The notes beneath the pieces are model-generated. The model did no database searches, was not told where the DNA came from, and was given only the letters and a program-made list of their open reading frames with translations. DNA of 64,000 nt, from assembly GCF_035918155.1 (NCBI RefSeq), contig NZ_CP109327.1, positions 8,370,001 through 8,434,000 on the forward strand, read 5' to 3'. Shown piece after piece: positions 45,549-53,251 of this stretch. The translations under genes were made by a program, and so were the position numbers. How positions within the stretch are numbered: position 1 is the stretch's first letter; each line of letters begins with the position of its first letter. This DNA comes from Streptomyces sp. NBC_01591 (GTDB lineage Bacteria > Actinomycetota > Actinomycetes > Streptomycetales > Streptomycetaceae).

Positions 45549-46295
45549 TCAGGGCCGGCGGCTGTGGGTGCCCGGGGTGTAACCGAAAGCGCGGCGGAAG
45601 ACGTCGATGAAGGCGCTGGCCGACGACCAGCCGCAGTGGTGGGCGACCGTCGTCACCGGTACGTCTTCGGCCAGCATGCGAAGGGCGTGGTACAGGCGCA
45701 GTTGGGTGCGCCACTGCGGGAACGTCACGCCCAGCTCGCGACGGAAGAGGCGGCTGAGGGTGCGCTCTCCGGCCCCCGCCGTGCTCGCCAGGGCGGCCAG
45801 TGTGCGCGGGTCGGCAGGGTCGTGGTGCAGGACGTCGCAGACGGCTCTGAGGCGGGGATCGGTGGGGGCGGGCAGCTGCACGGGCTGCTGGGGCGAGGTG
45901 CGCAGCCGGTCGAGGAGAACCGTGCGCAGGCGCAGCCGCTCCGGGGTGTCGTCGTGCGGGCTCCGGGTGCAGGCGAGGATCAGTTCGCGCAGCAGGGGGT
46001 CGACGGAGAGCACGGTCGGGGCGTCGAGGCCGAGGGGATTGGTGTCGGCGGGCAGGCCCAGCAGGTGCAGGGCGAGGTGCCCGTGGGCTCGGTGGGCGTG
46101 GACGCAGCCGGCGGGAACCCAGATGGCCCGGGTGCCGGGGGCGAACCAGGTGCCCGCGTCGGTGGTGACCGCGAGGACACCGGGGCCCGCGTAGACGACC
46201 TGGTGGTCGTCGTGGCGGTGTGCGTCGATGCGCTCTCCGGGGGCCATCGCCTGTGTGCGGGTGGGCGCCTCGGGGGAGTGACGGATGTCCGGCAT
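45549..46295 (-). CDS. AraC family transcriptional regulator
   Basis: A 248-residue protein: an N-terminal cupin sensor (HRHDDHQVVYAGPGVL, WVPAGCVHAHRAHG) and a C-terminal double helix-turn-helix (LAALASTAGAGERTLSRLFRREL then VTTVAHHCGWSSASAFIDVFRRAFGYTPG). It is the order of NimR/YdeO-like regulators that govern adjacent exporters, and an Fsr-like exporter follows 96 nt downstream. Confidence 0.92.
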   Translation of the reverse strand: MPDIRHSPEAPTRTQAMAPGERIDAHRHDDHQVVYAGPGVLAVTTDAGTWFAPGTRAIWVPAGCVHAHRAHGHLALHLLGLPADTNPLGLDAPTVLSVDPLLRELILACTRSPHDDTPERLRLRTVLLDRLRTSPQQPVQLPAPTDPRLRAVCDVLHHDPADPRTLAALASTAGAGERTLSRLFRRELGVTFPQWRTQLRLYHALRMLAEDVPVTTVAHHCGWSSASAFIDVFRRAFGYTPGTHSRRP

Positions 46296-46614
46296 GGGTG
46301 GGGACCCTAGCGAAATGGCCCTGTGGATGTGATGCCACCCATAGGGGCCACGTCACATCCTAGGCCGGATAGTAGAAAAAGGGCCGCCCGAACGGCATAG
46401 AAACGGCCCAGAGCGTCTTATTTCGGACATTGCTCCGTATTCGGGTAGTACGTCACATCATTGACCCCCGCCCCGGCCACCGCTAACCATGGCTCTCGTT
46501 GCGGGACACCGCGACCGGCCCGGACGGACCCCCGCCGGACCACGCAGGGCCCCGCCCCGCACGCCGCCACCCACACCGGACGGCACACCCCACACCAAGG
46601 AGAGTCACTTCCGC
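46296..46614. promoter_or_regulatory. Divergent region with interleaved inverted repeats
   Basis: Between the AraC gene and the second SLT gene. GGATGTGA (46325-46332) pairs with TCACATCC (46353-46360), and TGGCCCT (46316-46322) with AGGGGCCA (46343-46350), both close to the AraC start, so probably an operator. AAGGAGAG at 46597-46604 is the RBS of the SLT gene. The ydaO aptamer blocks seen upstream of the other SLT gene are not found. Confidence 0.5.
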
Positions 46615-47130
46615 ATGACCACCCACACCCTGAACCGCACCAGCCGCCTGCGCACCCTGTCCCTCACCGCACTGGCCACCACCGCCGCCGCGGCAGCCGC
46701 CCTCACCCTCACCTCGACCTCCGCACACGCCGCCGAGACCAAGCAGCCCACCACCCCCGCGGCCAAGACCGCCACCACCGGCGACACCCAGCAGGGCAAC
46801 AGCGGCTACGCCAACAACCTCGACGGCTGGATCAAGGAATCCCTCGCCGTCATGAAGGCCAAGGGCATCCCCGGCACCTACGAGGGCCTGCACCGCAACA
46901 TCATGCGCGAGTCCAGCGGCAACCCCAACGCCCAGAACGGCTGGGACGTCAACGCACAGAAGGGCACCCCCTCCAAGGGCCTGCTCCAGGTCATCGAGCC
47001 GACCTTCAACGCCTACCACGTCAACGGCACCGCCAAGAGCCTCACCGACCCCGTCGCCAACATCACCGCGGCCGCCAACTACGCCGCCGACCGCTACGGA
47101 TCCATCGACAACGTCAACTCCGCCTACTGA
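46615..47130 (+). CDS. Secreted SLT-type transglycosylase (second copy)
   Basis: A 171-residue protein with a signal peptide (hydrophobic core LTALATTAAAAAALTL, cleavage near AHAAE) and the same short SLT fold as the copy near 1.5 kb: NNLDGWIKESLAVM, NIMRESSGNPNAQNGWD, SKGLLQVIEPTFNAYHV, ending RYGSIDNVNSAY. Most of the mature region is identical or conservatively changed between copies. Here no riboswitch is visible, so the two would be regulated differently. ATG 46615 is supported by AAGGAGAG; the frame is open upstream to 46489 but unlike protein. Confidence 0.88.
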   Translation: MTTHTLNRTSRLRTLSLTALATTAAAAAALTLTSTSAHAAETKQPTTPAAKTATTGDTQQGNSGYANNLDGWIKESLAVMKAKGIPGTYEGLHRNIMRESSGNPNAQNGWDVNAQKGTPSKGLLQVIEPTFNAYHVNGTAKSLTDPVANITAAANYAADRYGSIDNVNSAY

Positions 47131-47196
47131 CGCAGATGTGTTTAGGTGGTCGGAAGTGACACCGTGTGAGGACTGCTGGACGGGCGGGGCGGGATT

Positions 47197-47637
47197 GTGG
47201 GAATGATCGAGCGGCTGTGGGCGGCCGGGGAGATGCCATTCCACGACGGGCTGTACCGGCCGGACGACACCGGGCTGGAGCTGCACGTGGCCGGCCCCGG
47301 CGCCTACCGCCCGGACGCCGGACAGCCGATCCCCTTCCGCCTCGGAGAGCCGTTCGACGTGGCCCGTGCCATCGAGGAGGGCGGCATCATCGAGGTGGAC
47401 ACCTGCTTCGAGACCCTGCTGCCGGACGGATCGGGCTGGATGTCCGGCGGAGGCAGCGGGATGGGCAACATCGGCTACCTCTCCCGCCTCGGCTCCGACT
47501 GCTCGTTGCGATGGCTCGCCGTGATGTTCTGCTCCAACCCTTTCGTGGGCATGCACCATGAGGGAGCGACCGCGGTCTTCACCAATGACTGGAAGAACCG
47601 GCTGACCCTCGACCTCACCGCCCCCGCTCTCGTCTGA
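47197..47637 (+). CDS. Hypothetical protein, about 146 aa
   Basis: Start GTG 47197 or ATG 47203. The sequence is soluble, acidic and Gly/Trp-rich, with GEMPFHDGLYRPDDTGLELHV-like turns and GGGSGMGNIGYLSRLGSDC; no signal peptide or known motif is seen. It lies between the SLT gene and the RiPP operon and could belong to either or neither. Confidence 0.6.
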   Translation: MGMIERLWAAGEMPFHDGLYRPDDTGLELHVAGPGAYRPDAGQPIPFRLGEPFDVARAIEEGGIIEVDTCFETLLPDGSGWMSGGGSGMGNIGYLSRLGSDCSLRWLAVMFCSNPFVGMHHEGATAVFTNDWKNRLTLDLTAPALV

Positions 47638-47673
47638 GCCGCACGCCCACTACCACGGACCATCAATGCTCCT

Positions 47674-47722
47674 TAGAATTACGCGAGTTGATCGACCGCA
47701 CGTTTCCTGCAGGAGGCCTGTC
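47674..47722 (+). promoter_or_regulatory. Candidate promoter and leader of the RiPP operon
   Basis: TAGAAT (47674-47679) is a good Streptomyces -10 box; no clear -35 stands 17-19 nt upstream. It lies in a short AT-richer stretch, and the resulting leader of about 35 nt ends in AGGAGG (47711-47716), six nt before the GTG of the precursor gene, a very strong RBS as expected for a peptide made in excess. Confidence 0.5.
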
Positions 47723-47881
47723 GTGAAGCAGAGCATGTCCACCAGCCCTATGCACTTACTGTCCGAGACCCCGGACAACGAGGCCGAACTCGACCTCGTG
47801 ATCGGTGAACTGGAGCAGGAGATCCCGGCTCGTTCGTCCTCCGAGACGAGCACATGCGTGAGGATCTACTGTACGTTCTGA
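47723..47881 (+). CDS. RiPP precursor peptide (lanthipeptide-like)
   Basis: A 52-residue peptide starting at GTG 47723. The first 34 or so residues are an acidic leader (net about -7) with the amphipathic element AELDLVIGELEQEI. The tail, [17 protein letters not shown], has seven Ser/Thr and two Cys, the composition of a lanthipeptide core. A plausible cleavage lies between the acidic leader and SSSETS. Codon 12 is TTA (47756-47758), so production should need the bldA tRNA. The dehydratase gene follows 73 nt downstream on the same strand. No GG or AG protease site is obvious and no protease is encoded beside it. Confidence 0.8.
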   Translation: MKQSMSTSPMHLLSETPDNEAELDLVIGELEQEIPARSSSETSTCVRIYCTF

Positions 47882-47954
47882 CCGTTTGGCGCACGACGCC
47901 GTCCGGTCCGTCGGGCGGCGTCCCGCACCACCCACCCCGGGGAACGAACGCCGT

Positions 47955-50375
47955 ATGACGAACGTGCTCTGGCAGTCCGAACCCGCAGCCGCAGCAGCGG
48001 ATTCCGCCCCGCAGCTCCCGCCCGCGGCGCGGGAAATCGTGGAAGCGATCCGCTCCGGCACGGCGAGCGGGCTCTTTCCTCCGGTTCTGCGCAGTACGCA
48101 GGAAGGGGTTCTGGCCCCCGGCCGGTCGCTCGAAGGCGACAGCGACGCCCGGCTGATCGCGCAGATCCTCACACAGCCGCGATTCGCGCCACTGCTCGCT
48201 CTCCTCACGAGCCTGGACGTATGGTGCCGTGGCGCCCGGCGCCGCCATCGATCGTTCGTCGCACCCGAACTCCTCACGGTCGGCAACGCCGAACTGTTCG
48301 GTCCTCTGGTCGCGGAGGTCTTCACCGGCTGCGCCGCAGCCCCCGACACACCGCCGGACCCAAACCCGAACCGCGAGGACAACGGCGACGAAGAGCCCTG
48401 GACGCGCCGCGGACGCCAGTACCAGGACTTTCTCGACCTCTTCCTGCGACGGCTCCGGCGCGACCTTCGGTCCTCCTGGTTCGACGACCCGGCCCTCTGC
48501 CCGCCCTTGACGGAGCTGCGGGCACACGGCGCCGAGAGTCACAACGGCGGCCAGCGGGTGCTGCGGCTACGGATGGCCGGCGGCGGACGCGTGGCGTACA
48601 AGCCCCGGCCGACCGGCGGCGAGGCACTCTTTCTCGCCGAGAGTGTCCCCGACGCCCCGAAATCGGTCTTCGGCCTCCTCAACACCCTGCCGCCGGTCTC
48701 GGGGCAGGTGCAACTGCCGCTGCTGCGCCAACGCAGCGGCCGGGGCCGGGACCGGCGCGCCTACTCCTGGCAGGAGTGGATCGAACCACCGGCCCACTGG
48801 GGTACGCTCCGCCGTTCCACCGGGCTCCGCCTGGCAGGCACCCGGCTCGGCCGCCGCGAGGCCCCGCGCTTCTGGCACCGTGCCGGATCCCTCGCCGCCG
48901 CGTGCTTCGGTTTCGGGATAGCCGACCTCGGCGAGGGCAATCTGCTGACGGGCACCCGGCCCGGCGCGACCGCCGCGCTCCTCTACCCCGTCGACCTGGA
49001 GATCTTCCTCCTGCCGCTCCGGCGGCTGCACGACACCGGGCTCATCGCGGATCCCGACGGCGCCGGCCACCATCACCCCGGCATGGAGAACTCCGCCCGC
49101 TGGTGCACCGTGGACGGACCGGCGGCGTACTTCACTGCCGGCCGTGGGGGAGGACTGGAACTGCGTACCCGAAGCGCACCCTGCGCCCGGTCCGAAACCC
49201 GCAACGTGGTGGCCGAAACCAACGGCCGTACCGGATATGGACCGCACCTCCCGGCCTTTCTGCGCGGCATGTTCGACGCCTGGACCCTGATGTGCCGTAA
49301 CCAGGGACGGCTCAACGAGCTGATCGCCGACGGTGCGGAGCAGCGGTTCGTCCGCGTGCTGCCGCACCCGACCGCGGTGTACACCGACGCGCTCGCCGGC
49401 GAACTGCTGGCCGGAATGCGTGACCAGGACGCCTTCGCCCCCGCCGAGCGTGAACAGATGCGACGCGGCGACGTTCCGTACTTCTTCCGAGCTCAGGCCG
49501 ACGGCCCGCTGCTGTGCATGGAACCGCCTCCGCGGATCGCCGAGTTCACCGCACTCCCCGGCCCGGATCCGGCGGCCCACGGGATACCGCCGGTGCTTCC
49601 GCGGAGCACCGTGCGGCTGGAACTCGCCGGCCTCGGCGTGGCCCTGCGCGACGCCGTGGAATACGTCTTCGACGACGTGGGGCCCGGCGGCTTCGACGAT
49701 CCCGCGAACGGGACCCGCATTCGGCTCAGCAGCGCCTGCGAAGGCGAAGTGGCCTTCGACTGGCGACAGGCGGGCCGCCGGATCGTGTACAGCTGGGACC
49801 GTACGACCGTACGGCTGCGGATCGAGCCCTTCCGCGTCACCGTACGCAATGCGGCGATCAGCAGACGGCTCCTGCGGCTGGACCGGGTGGATGCCGCACT
49901 GCGTGAACGGTGGACGGCCGGTGGCTTCACCGACGCCGGGACCGAGGAACGGCTGGGGAAGATCACCGACACCGCGTTGGCCTGGCTGATGGATGTGATC
50001 CGTGAACACGGCTGGCCCGGAAGGGCGTTGGTGGGCGAGCGTGCTGCCGAGGCCGCCTGCCGGCTCGTCCAGCACGCCCGAGGCGCGCCCGACCTGCTGC
50101 GCGAATGCCTGGACCGGATGGAACAGGCCGCCGCCGACGGCGACATCCCCTGGCGACATGTCGCATTTGCCACCGACGCGGTGCGGCTGAGCGAGGGCGG
50201 TCCGCAGCTCTACGGCACGAAGTTCAGACGGGGGGCCGACGGACTCGAACCGTGCCCGATCGAACGGCCCGAGGCGGTGGACGAACGCCGACGGCAGCTG
50301 GGCATGGAGCCGCTGGCCCGTTACGCGGTACGCATTCGTCGCCGCTTCCCGGCCCCCGCCGCGGAGGACGCGTGA
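47955..50375 (+). CDS. LanM-type dehydratase without cyclase domain, fused to a DUF6624-like domain
   Basis: An 806-residue protein. Residues about 120-640 match the dehydratase (DUF4135) half of class II lanthipeptide synthetases: QRVLRLRMAGGGRVAYKPRP, YSWQEWIEPP, PVDLEIF, RVLPHPTAVYTD (the Arg and Thr spaced as the catalytic pair) and GDVPYFF. This half phosphorylates Ser/Thr and eliminates phosphate. Two oddities: the DxHxEN element reads DLGEGN, losing its His, and no LanC cyclase (no Cys-His zinc motifs) follows. Instead residues about 675-800 (LVGERAAEAACRLVQHA, GGPQLYGTKF, VDERRRQLGMEPL) look like DUF6624. ATG 47955 is my choice; a TTG at 47886 is also in frame. The stop overlaps the next start (GTGA). 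Confidence 0.85.
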   Translation: MTNVLWQSEPAAAAADSAPQLPPAAREIVEAIRSGTASGLFPPVLRSTQEGVLAPGRSLEGDSDARLIAQILTQPRFAPLLALLTSLDVWCRGARRRHRSFVAPELLTVGNAELFGPLVAEVFTGCAAAPDTPPDPNPNREDNGDEEPWTRRGRQYQDFLDLFLRRLRRDLRSSWFDDPALCPPLTELRAHGAESHNGGQRVLRLRMAGGGRVAYKPRPTGGEALFLAESVPDAPKSVFGLLNTLPPVSGQVQLPLLRQRSGRGRDRRAYSWQEWIEPPAHWGTLRRSTGLRLAGTRLGRREAPRFWHRAGSLAAACFGFGIADLGEGNLLTGTRPGATAALLYPVDLEIFLLPLRRLHDTGLIADPDGAGHHHPGMENSARWCTVDGPAAYFTAGRGGGLELRTRSAPCARSETRNVVAETNGRTGYGPHLPAFLRGMFDAWTLMCRNQGRLNELIADGAEQRFVRVLPHPTAVYTDALAGELLAGMRDQDAFAPAEREQMRRGDVPYFFRAQADGPLLCMEPPPRIAEFTALPGPDPAAHGIPPVLPRSTVRLELAGLGVALRDAVEYVFDDVGPGGFDDPANGTRIRLSSACEGEVAFDWRQAGRRIVYSWDRTTVRLRIEPFRVTVRNAAISRRLLRLDRVDAALRERWTAGGFTDAGTEERLGKITDTALAWLMDVIREHGWPGRALVGERAAEAACRLVQHARGAPDLLRECLDRMEQAAADGDIPWRHVAFATDAVRLSEGGPQLYGTKFRRGADGLEPCPIERPEAVDERRRQLGMEPLARYAVRIRRRFPAPAAEDA

Positions 50376-51664
50376 ACACAACCGTCTGGGACCACCTCGC
50401 CCGCCACCACCGGGACGGCACTCCCGCACTGCTGCGGGCATGGGACAGCGGAACCGGCACACCTCCGTTGGACGGCCCGCTCGCGTACCGGACGATGGCT
50501 GCCGCCGCGGCACCGTTCCGGGCCGGCACTCGTTTCCGTGTCCTGCCCGACGTCCGCTTCCTGGTCGGGAGCGGCTGCATCGGAGCCCCGGGTGACCTGC
50601 TGCCGGGCCCGGACGACGCCACGGTCACGGACTACCACGACCGGCTGGACACCCGGCTGCCGGATCAGGGGCGACTGCTCGCCGTGGAACAGCCGTTGAT
50701 GCTGGACTTCGAGCTCTGGTCACAGACTCGTGAGCTGGTCGCCCCGCTGTGGCAGCGGATCGGTTCCCCGGTGCTCCCCGTGGTCACCGAACTGCTCGCG
50801 GGCGGCGGAATCACGGTGCCGACGGCTCCCGGAGGCGAGGGGACCCACGCCACGGTGACGTTCGTGCTGCACGGTGGCCTCACTGTCCGGCTACGAGCGG
50901 GCGATGACGGTGGCGGCGACGCTCTCACCCTGCGTGCGGGCGTCGGCGAAGTGGTGTACCGCCCCGCCGGCCACCGTGCCGAAGTCCGGTACGAACCCCG
51001 CACGTTGGCCCTTCGTCTGCGGATCCCGGCGGATCCCCGGTTGCTGCACCGAGCCGTGGAGGACGTGGTGTCGGGCCTGCTGCAGGAACACAGGTATGGC
51101 TCGGACGACGCGGTCCCGTACCTGGACGACGCACCCTCCGAGGACCCGCGGGCCGCCCTGCCCGATGTGCGGCCGCTGACGGACACCGCGGCGGCGCTGG
51201 GGCACGAGTGCGAGAGCCCGCGGCTGGAGCGGGTGCTCCGCATCCTGTGGGCCCGACGGGCCAGCGCGGGCGGACTCGAACCCGTACCGCCACCACGACA
51301 GAGCCCACCGCCCCCCGAGGCTGGACAACGGGTGAGGGTCACCGCGCCGGTGTTGCGGATGCCGGAGGGCAACGGCTGGGTGTGGGCGGCCAACGGCCAT
51401 GCCTTCGCCCTGCGAGGGCAGTCGGGAGAGCGGCTGCTGGAGCTCCTCCAGGAGAACACCACCGCCGCACCCACGGTCGGAGACCTGTGCCGACAACTGC
51501 CGCAGTCCTCCCACGCGGGAGCGCTGGCCCTGCTGCGGAAACTGCACGCCCTGCGCGCCGTCGACCTCACGGACGATCCGTCGTCGGAGCCGCCGTCCGA
51601 CGCGGACGGGTCCGCCGCGGCAGTCGGCAGACGGTCACGACCGGAGAAGGAGCCGACCCCATGA
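50372..51664 (+). CDS. Degenerate JmjC/cupin-like protein of the RiPP operon
   Basis: A 430-residue protein. The middle (about 145-235: VTFVLHGGLTVRLRAGD, GVGEVVYRPAGHRAEV) aligns by pattern with the JmjC core of the next gene, but the HxD iron ligands are replaced (GEGTH instead of VHKDR) and the distal His is shifted, so catalysis is doubtful. The C-terminal 85 residues (FALRGQSGERLLELLQENTT, GALALLRKLHALRAVDL) form a small winged-helix-like unit resembling PqqD/RRE folds and may bind the leader peptide. It overlaps both neighbours by 4 nt, implying equimolar synthesis with the oxygenase. This reading is by eye and needs profile confirmation. Confidence 0.65.
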   Translation: MNTTVWDHLARHHRDGTPALLRAWDSGTGTPPLDGPLAYRTMAAAAAPFRAGTRFRVLPDVRFLVGSGCIGAPGDLLPGPDDATVTDYHDRLDTRLPDQGRLLAVEQPLMLDFELWSQTRELVAPLWQRIGSPVLPVVTELLAGGGITVPTAPGGEGTHATVTFVLHGGLTVRLRAGDDGGGDALTLRAGVGEVVYRPAGHRAEVRYEPRTLALRLRIPADPRLLHRAVEDVVSGLLQEHRYGSDDAVPYLDDAPSEDPRAALPDVRPLTDTAAALGHECESPRLERVLRILWARRASAGGLEPVPPPRQSPPPPEAGQRVRVTAPVLRMPEGNGWVWAANGHAFALRGQSGERLLELLQENTTAAPTVGDLCRQLPQSSHAGALALLRKLHALRAVDLTDDPSSEPPSDADGSAAAVGRRSRPEKEPTP

Positions 51665-52995
51665 CCGAGCCGCTGACCGTGGTGAATACGGGCTTCGACT
51701 GGCCGGCCTTCATCGCACAGCACTGGGACCGGAGCCCCGTGCTGTTCCGGTCGATCGCCCCTGTGCCCTTTGCCGAGGCGGAGGTGTTCGCGGCAGCGAC
51801 CGCCGCCTGCCTGCCGGGTGCGGCCCCGGCGACCGAGCCACCGCCGACGGTGAGCCTCACCGTCGAAAGAGTGCAACGAGCTCGGCCGGGACCACTCCTG
51901 CCCGGCCGGGCCGATCGCTCCTTCGACCACTACCAGGAACGACTCCCGGCCGAGCTGGCCGGGCGCCGCTACGCATTGGTGATCAGCGGGTTCCATGCCC
52001 ACGACTTCGCTCTGTGGGACCGGGAACGGAAGTTCTACGCAGGGCTGTGGGCGGGCGTCGGACTGCCGCTCACGGGTGCGATCACCACGCTCTTCCACGG
52101 TACGTACGAACACAGTCCGGTCGGCGTCCACAAGGACCGGTTCGCCACGTTCATGTACGGCCTCAAAGGCCGCAAGCGGATGCGGTTCTGGCCGGAGCGG
52201 CCCTGGAACGAGCCGGTGTCGACGGTGCTCGACTACGGCCGCTACCGCGACGGCTCCTTCGAGGCCGAGGTCGGCCCCGGCGACCTGCTGTACTGGCCGT
52301 CGGGCTACTACCACGTCGGCGAGAGCGTCGGCGCGGAGCCCGCCACCAGCGTGAACGTGGGAGTGCCGCGGGAGGAGCACCGTGCCGGGTACGAACTGGA
52401 GGACCTCCTGGCCGATCTCGACACGGCGGCACTGACCGGCCGGCCCGGCCGCGACAGCCGACTGGAGCCCATCGGCACTCCGGCGCTCTCCGCACACGTC
52501 GGCCCGGACGGACTGCTGTCACCGGTGCTGCCGGAGGGGCTGCTGCGCTCGGTACAGGCCTTCGGACGGTTCGGTGAGCAGGGTTCGATCCGGGACCGTG
52601 TCACCACCGTCTCGCTGCGTCGTCGCACGGCCGGCGGCTTCGAGCCGGTGCCCGGTCCGGCCGGGCCGCGGCGGCTGACGGACGACACGGTGGTCGAGGC
52701 CGATCCGAGAAACCCGGTGCGCTGGGCACCGCTCGCGGCAGGGACGAACTGTGCCGTGAACGGGCACGACACGGCGACCGCCCTGACCCCCGGCGACCTG
52801 CTCCGGGTACTCGATCCGCTTCTGACGGGAAAACAGGTCACAGTGGGCGAGCTGCTGACCGGCTTTCCGGCAGGCCCCACGACCGACCCGGACGACGCCG
52901 CGAAACTGCCGGCCGACCGGGAAGGCGTGCGGCGGCTGTTGGAGAAGCTGGAGAGCTTTCGCGGCCTGACGCGCCGTCGTGGCGACATCCCCTGA
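51661..52995 (+). CDS. JmjC-domain Fe(II)/2-oxoglutarate oxygenase of the RiPP operon
   Basis: A 444-residue protein. The N-terminus FDWPAFIAQHWDRSPVLFR is the usual opening of bacterial JmjC (ROXY-type) hydroxylases. The iron triad is complete: HKD in VGVHKDRFATFMYGLKG (about residues 160-162) and the distal His in YWPSGYYHVGES (about 219); the Lys/Arg-rich strand KGRKRMRFWP would bind 2-oxoglutarate. A C-terminal winged-helix-like part (about 350-440) follows. Such enzymes hydroxylate amino-acid side chains, so the precursor peptide is the likely substrate. ATGA overlap with the previous gene; terminator 134 nt downstream. Confidence 0.85.
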   Translation: MTEPLTVVNTGFDWPAFIAQHWDRSPVLFRSIAPVPFAEAEVFAAATAACLPGAAPATEPPPTVSLTVERVQRARPGPLLPGRADRSFDHYQERLPAELAGRRYALVISGFHAHDFALWDRERKFYAGLWAGVGLPLTGAITTLFHGTYEHSPVGVHKDRFATFMYGLKGRKRMRFWPERPWNEPVSTVLDYGRYRDGSFEAEVGPGDLLYWPSGYYHVGESVGAEPATSVNVGVPREEHRAGYELEDLLADLDTAALTGRPGRDSRLEPIGTPALSAHVGPDGLLSPVLPEGLLRSVQAFGRFGEQGSIRDRVTTVSLRRRTAGGFEPVPGPAGPRRLTDDTVVEADPRNPVRWAPLAAGTNCAVNGHDTATALTPGDLLRVLDPLLTGKQVTVGELLTGFPAGPTTDPDDAAKLPADREGVRRLLEKLESFRGLTRRRGDIP

Positions 52996-53128
52996 ACCCA
53001 GCCCGCCCCACCGTGGCTCACACGCCCACCCGGGTCCGGTCCCTCACCTCACGGCCGGTGACATGCCGCCGATGGCGCAATGCGGACCTGGGCCGGCCGG
53101 CCGGGTCATCCTGAGCCCTCGCACGCAA

Positions 53129-53152
53129 GGGGCCGGATGCCCATCCGGCCCC
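53129..53152. terminator. Hairpin terminator after the RiPP operon
   Basis: GGGGCCGGAT / ATCCGGCCCC, perfect 10-bp arms with the 4-nt loop GCCC, between the oxygenase gene and the next gene. It sets the right border of the operon. Confidence 0.75.
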
Positions 53153-53251
53153 GTCCGGTGCCGCGGGGCGCGCCGGAGACCGGCGGGGACCGGGCCACGA
53201 TGCCTGTCACCACACCACATGTGAGCGGCACGCACGGAGGCTGGAGGCGTT

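Noticed and set aside
46489..46614. Longer start of the second SLT protein
   Set aside because: Would hide the signal peptide behind a Pro/Arg-rich stretch; ATG 46615 has AAGGAGAG.
47955..50375. Class III/IV lanthipeptide synthetase (LanKC/LanL) reading
   Set aside because: No lyase-kinase motifs are found; the YKPR, R-x5-T and GDVPYF pattern belongs to the LanM dehydratase.
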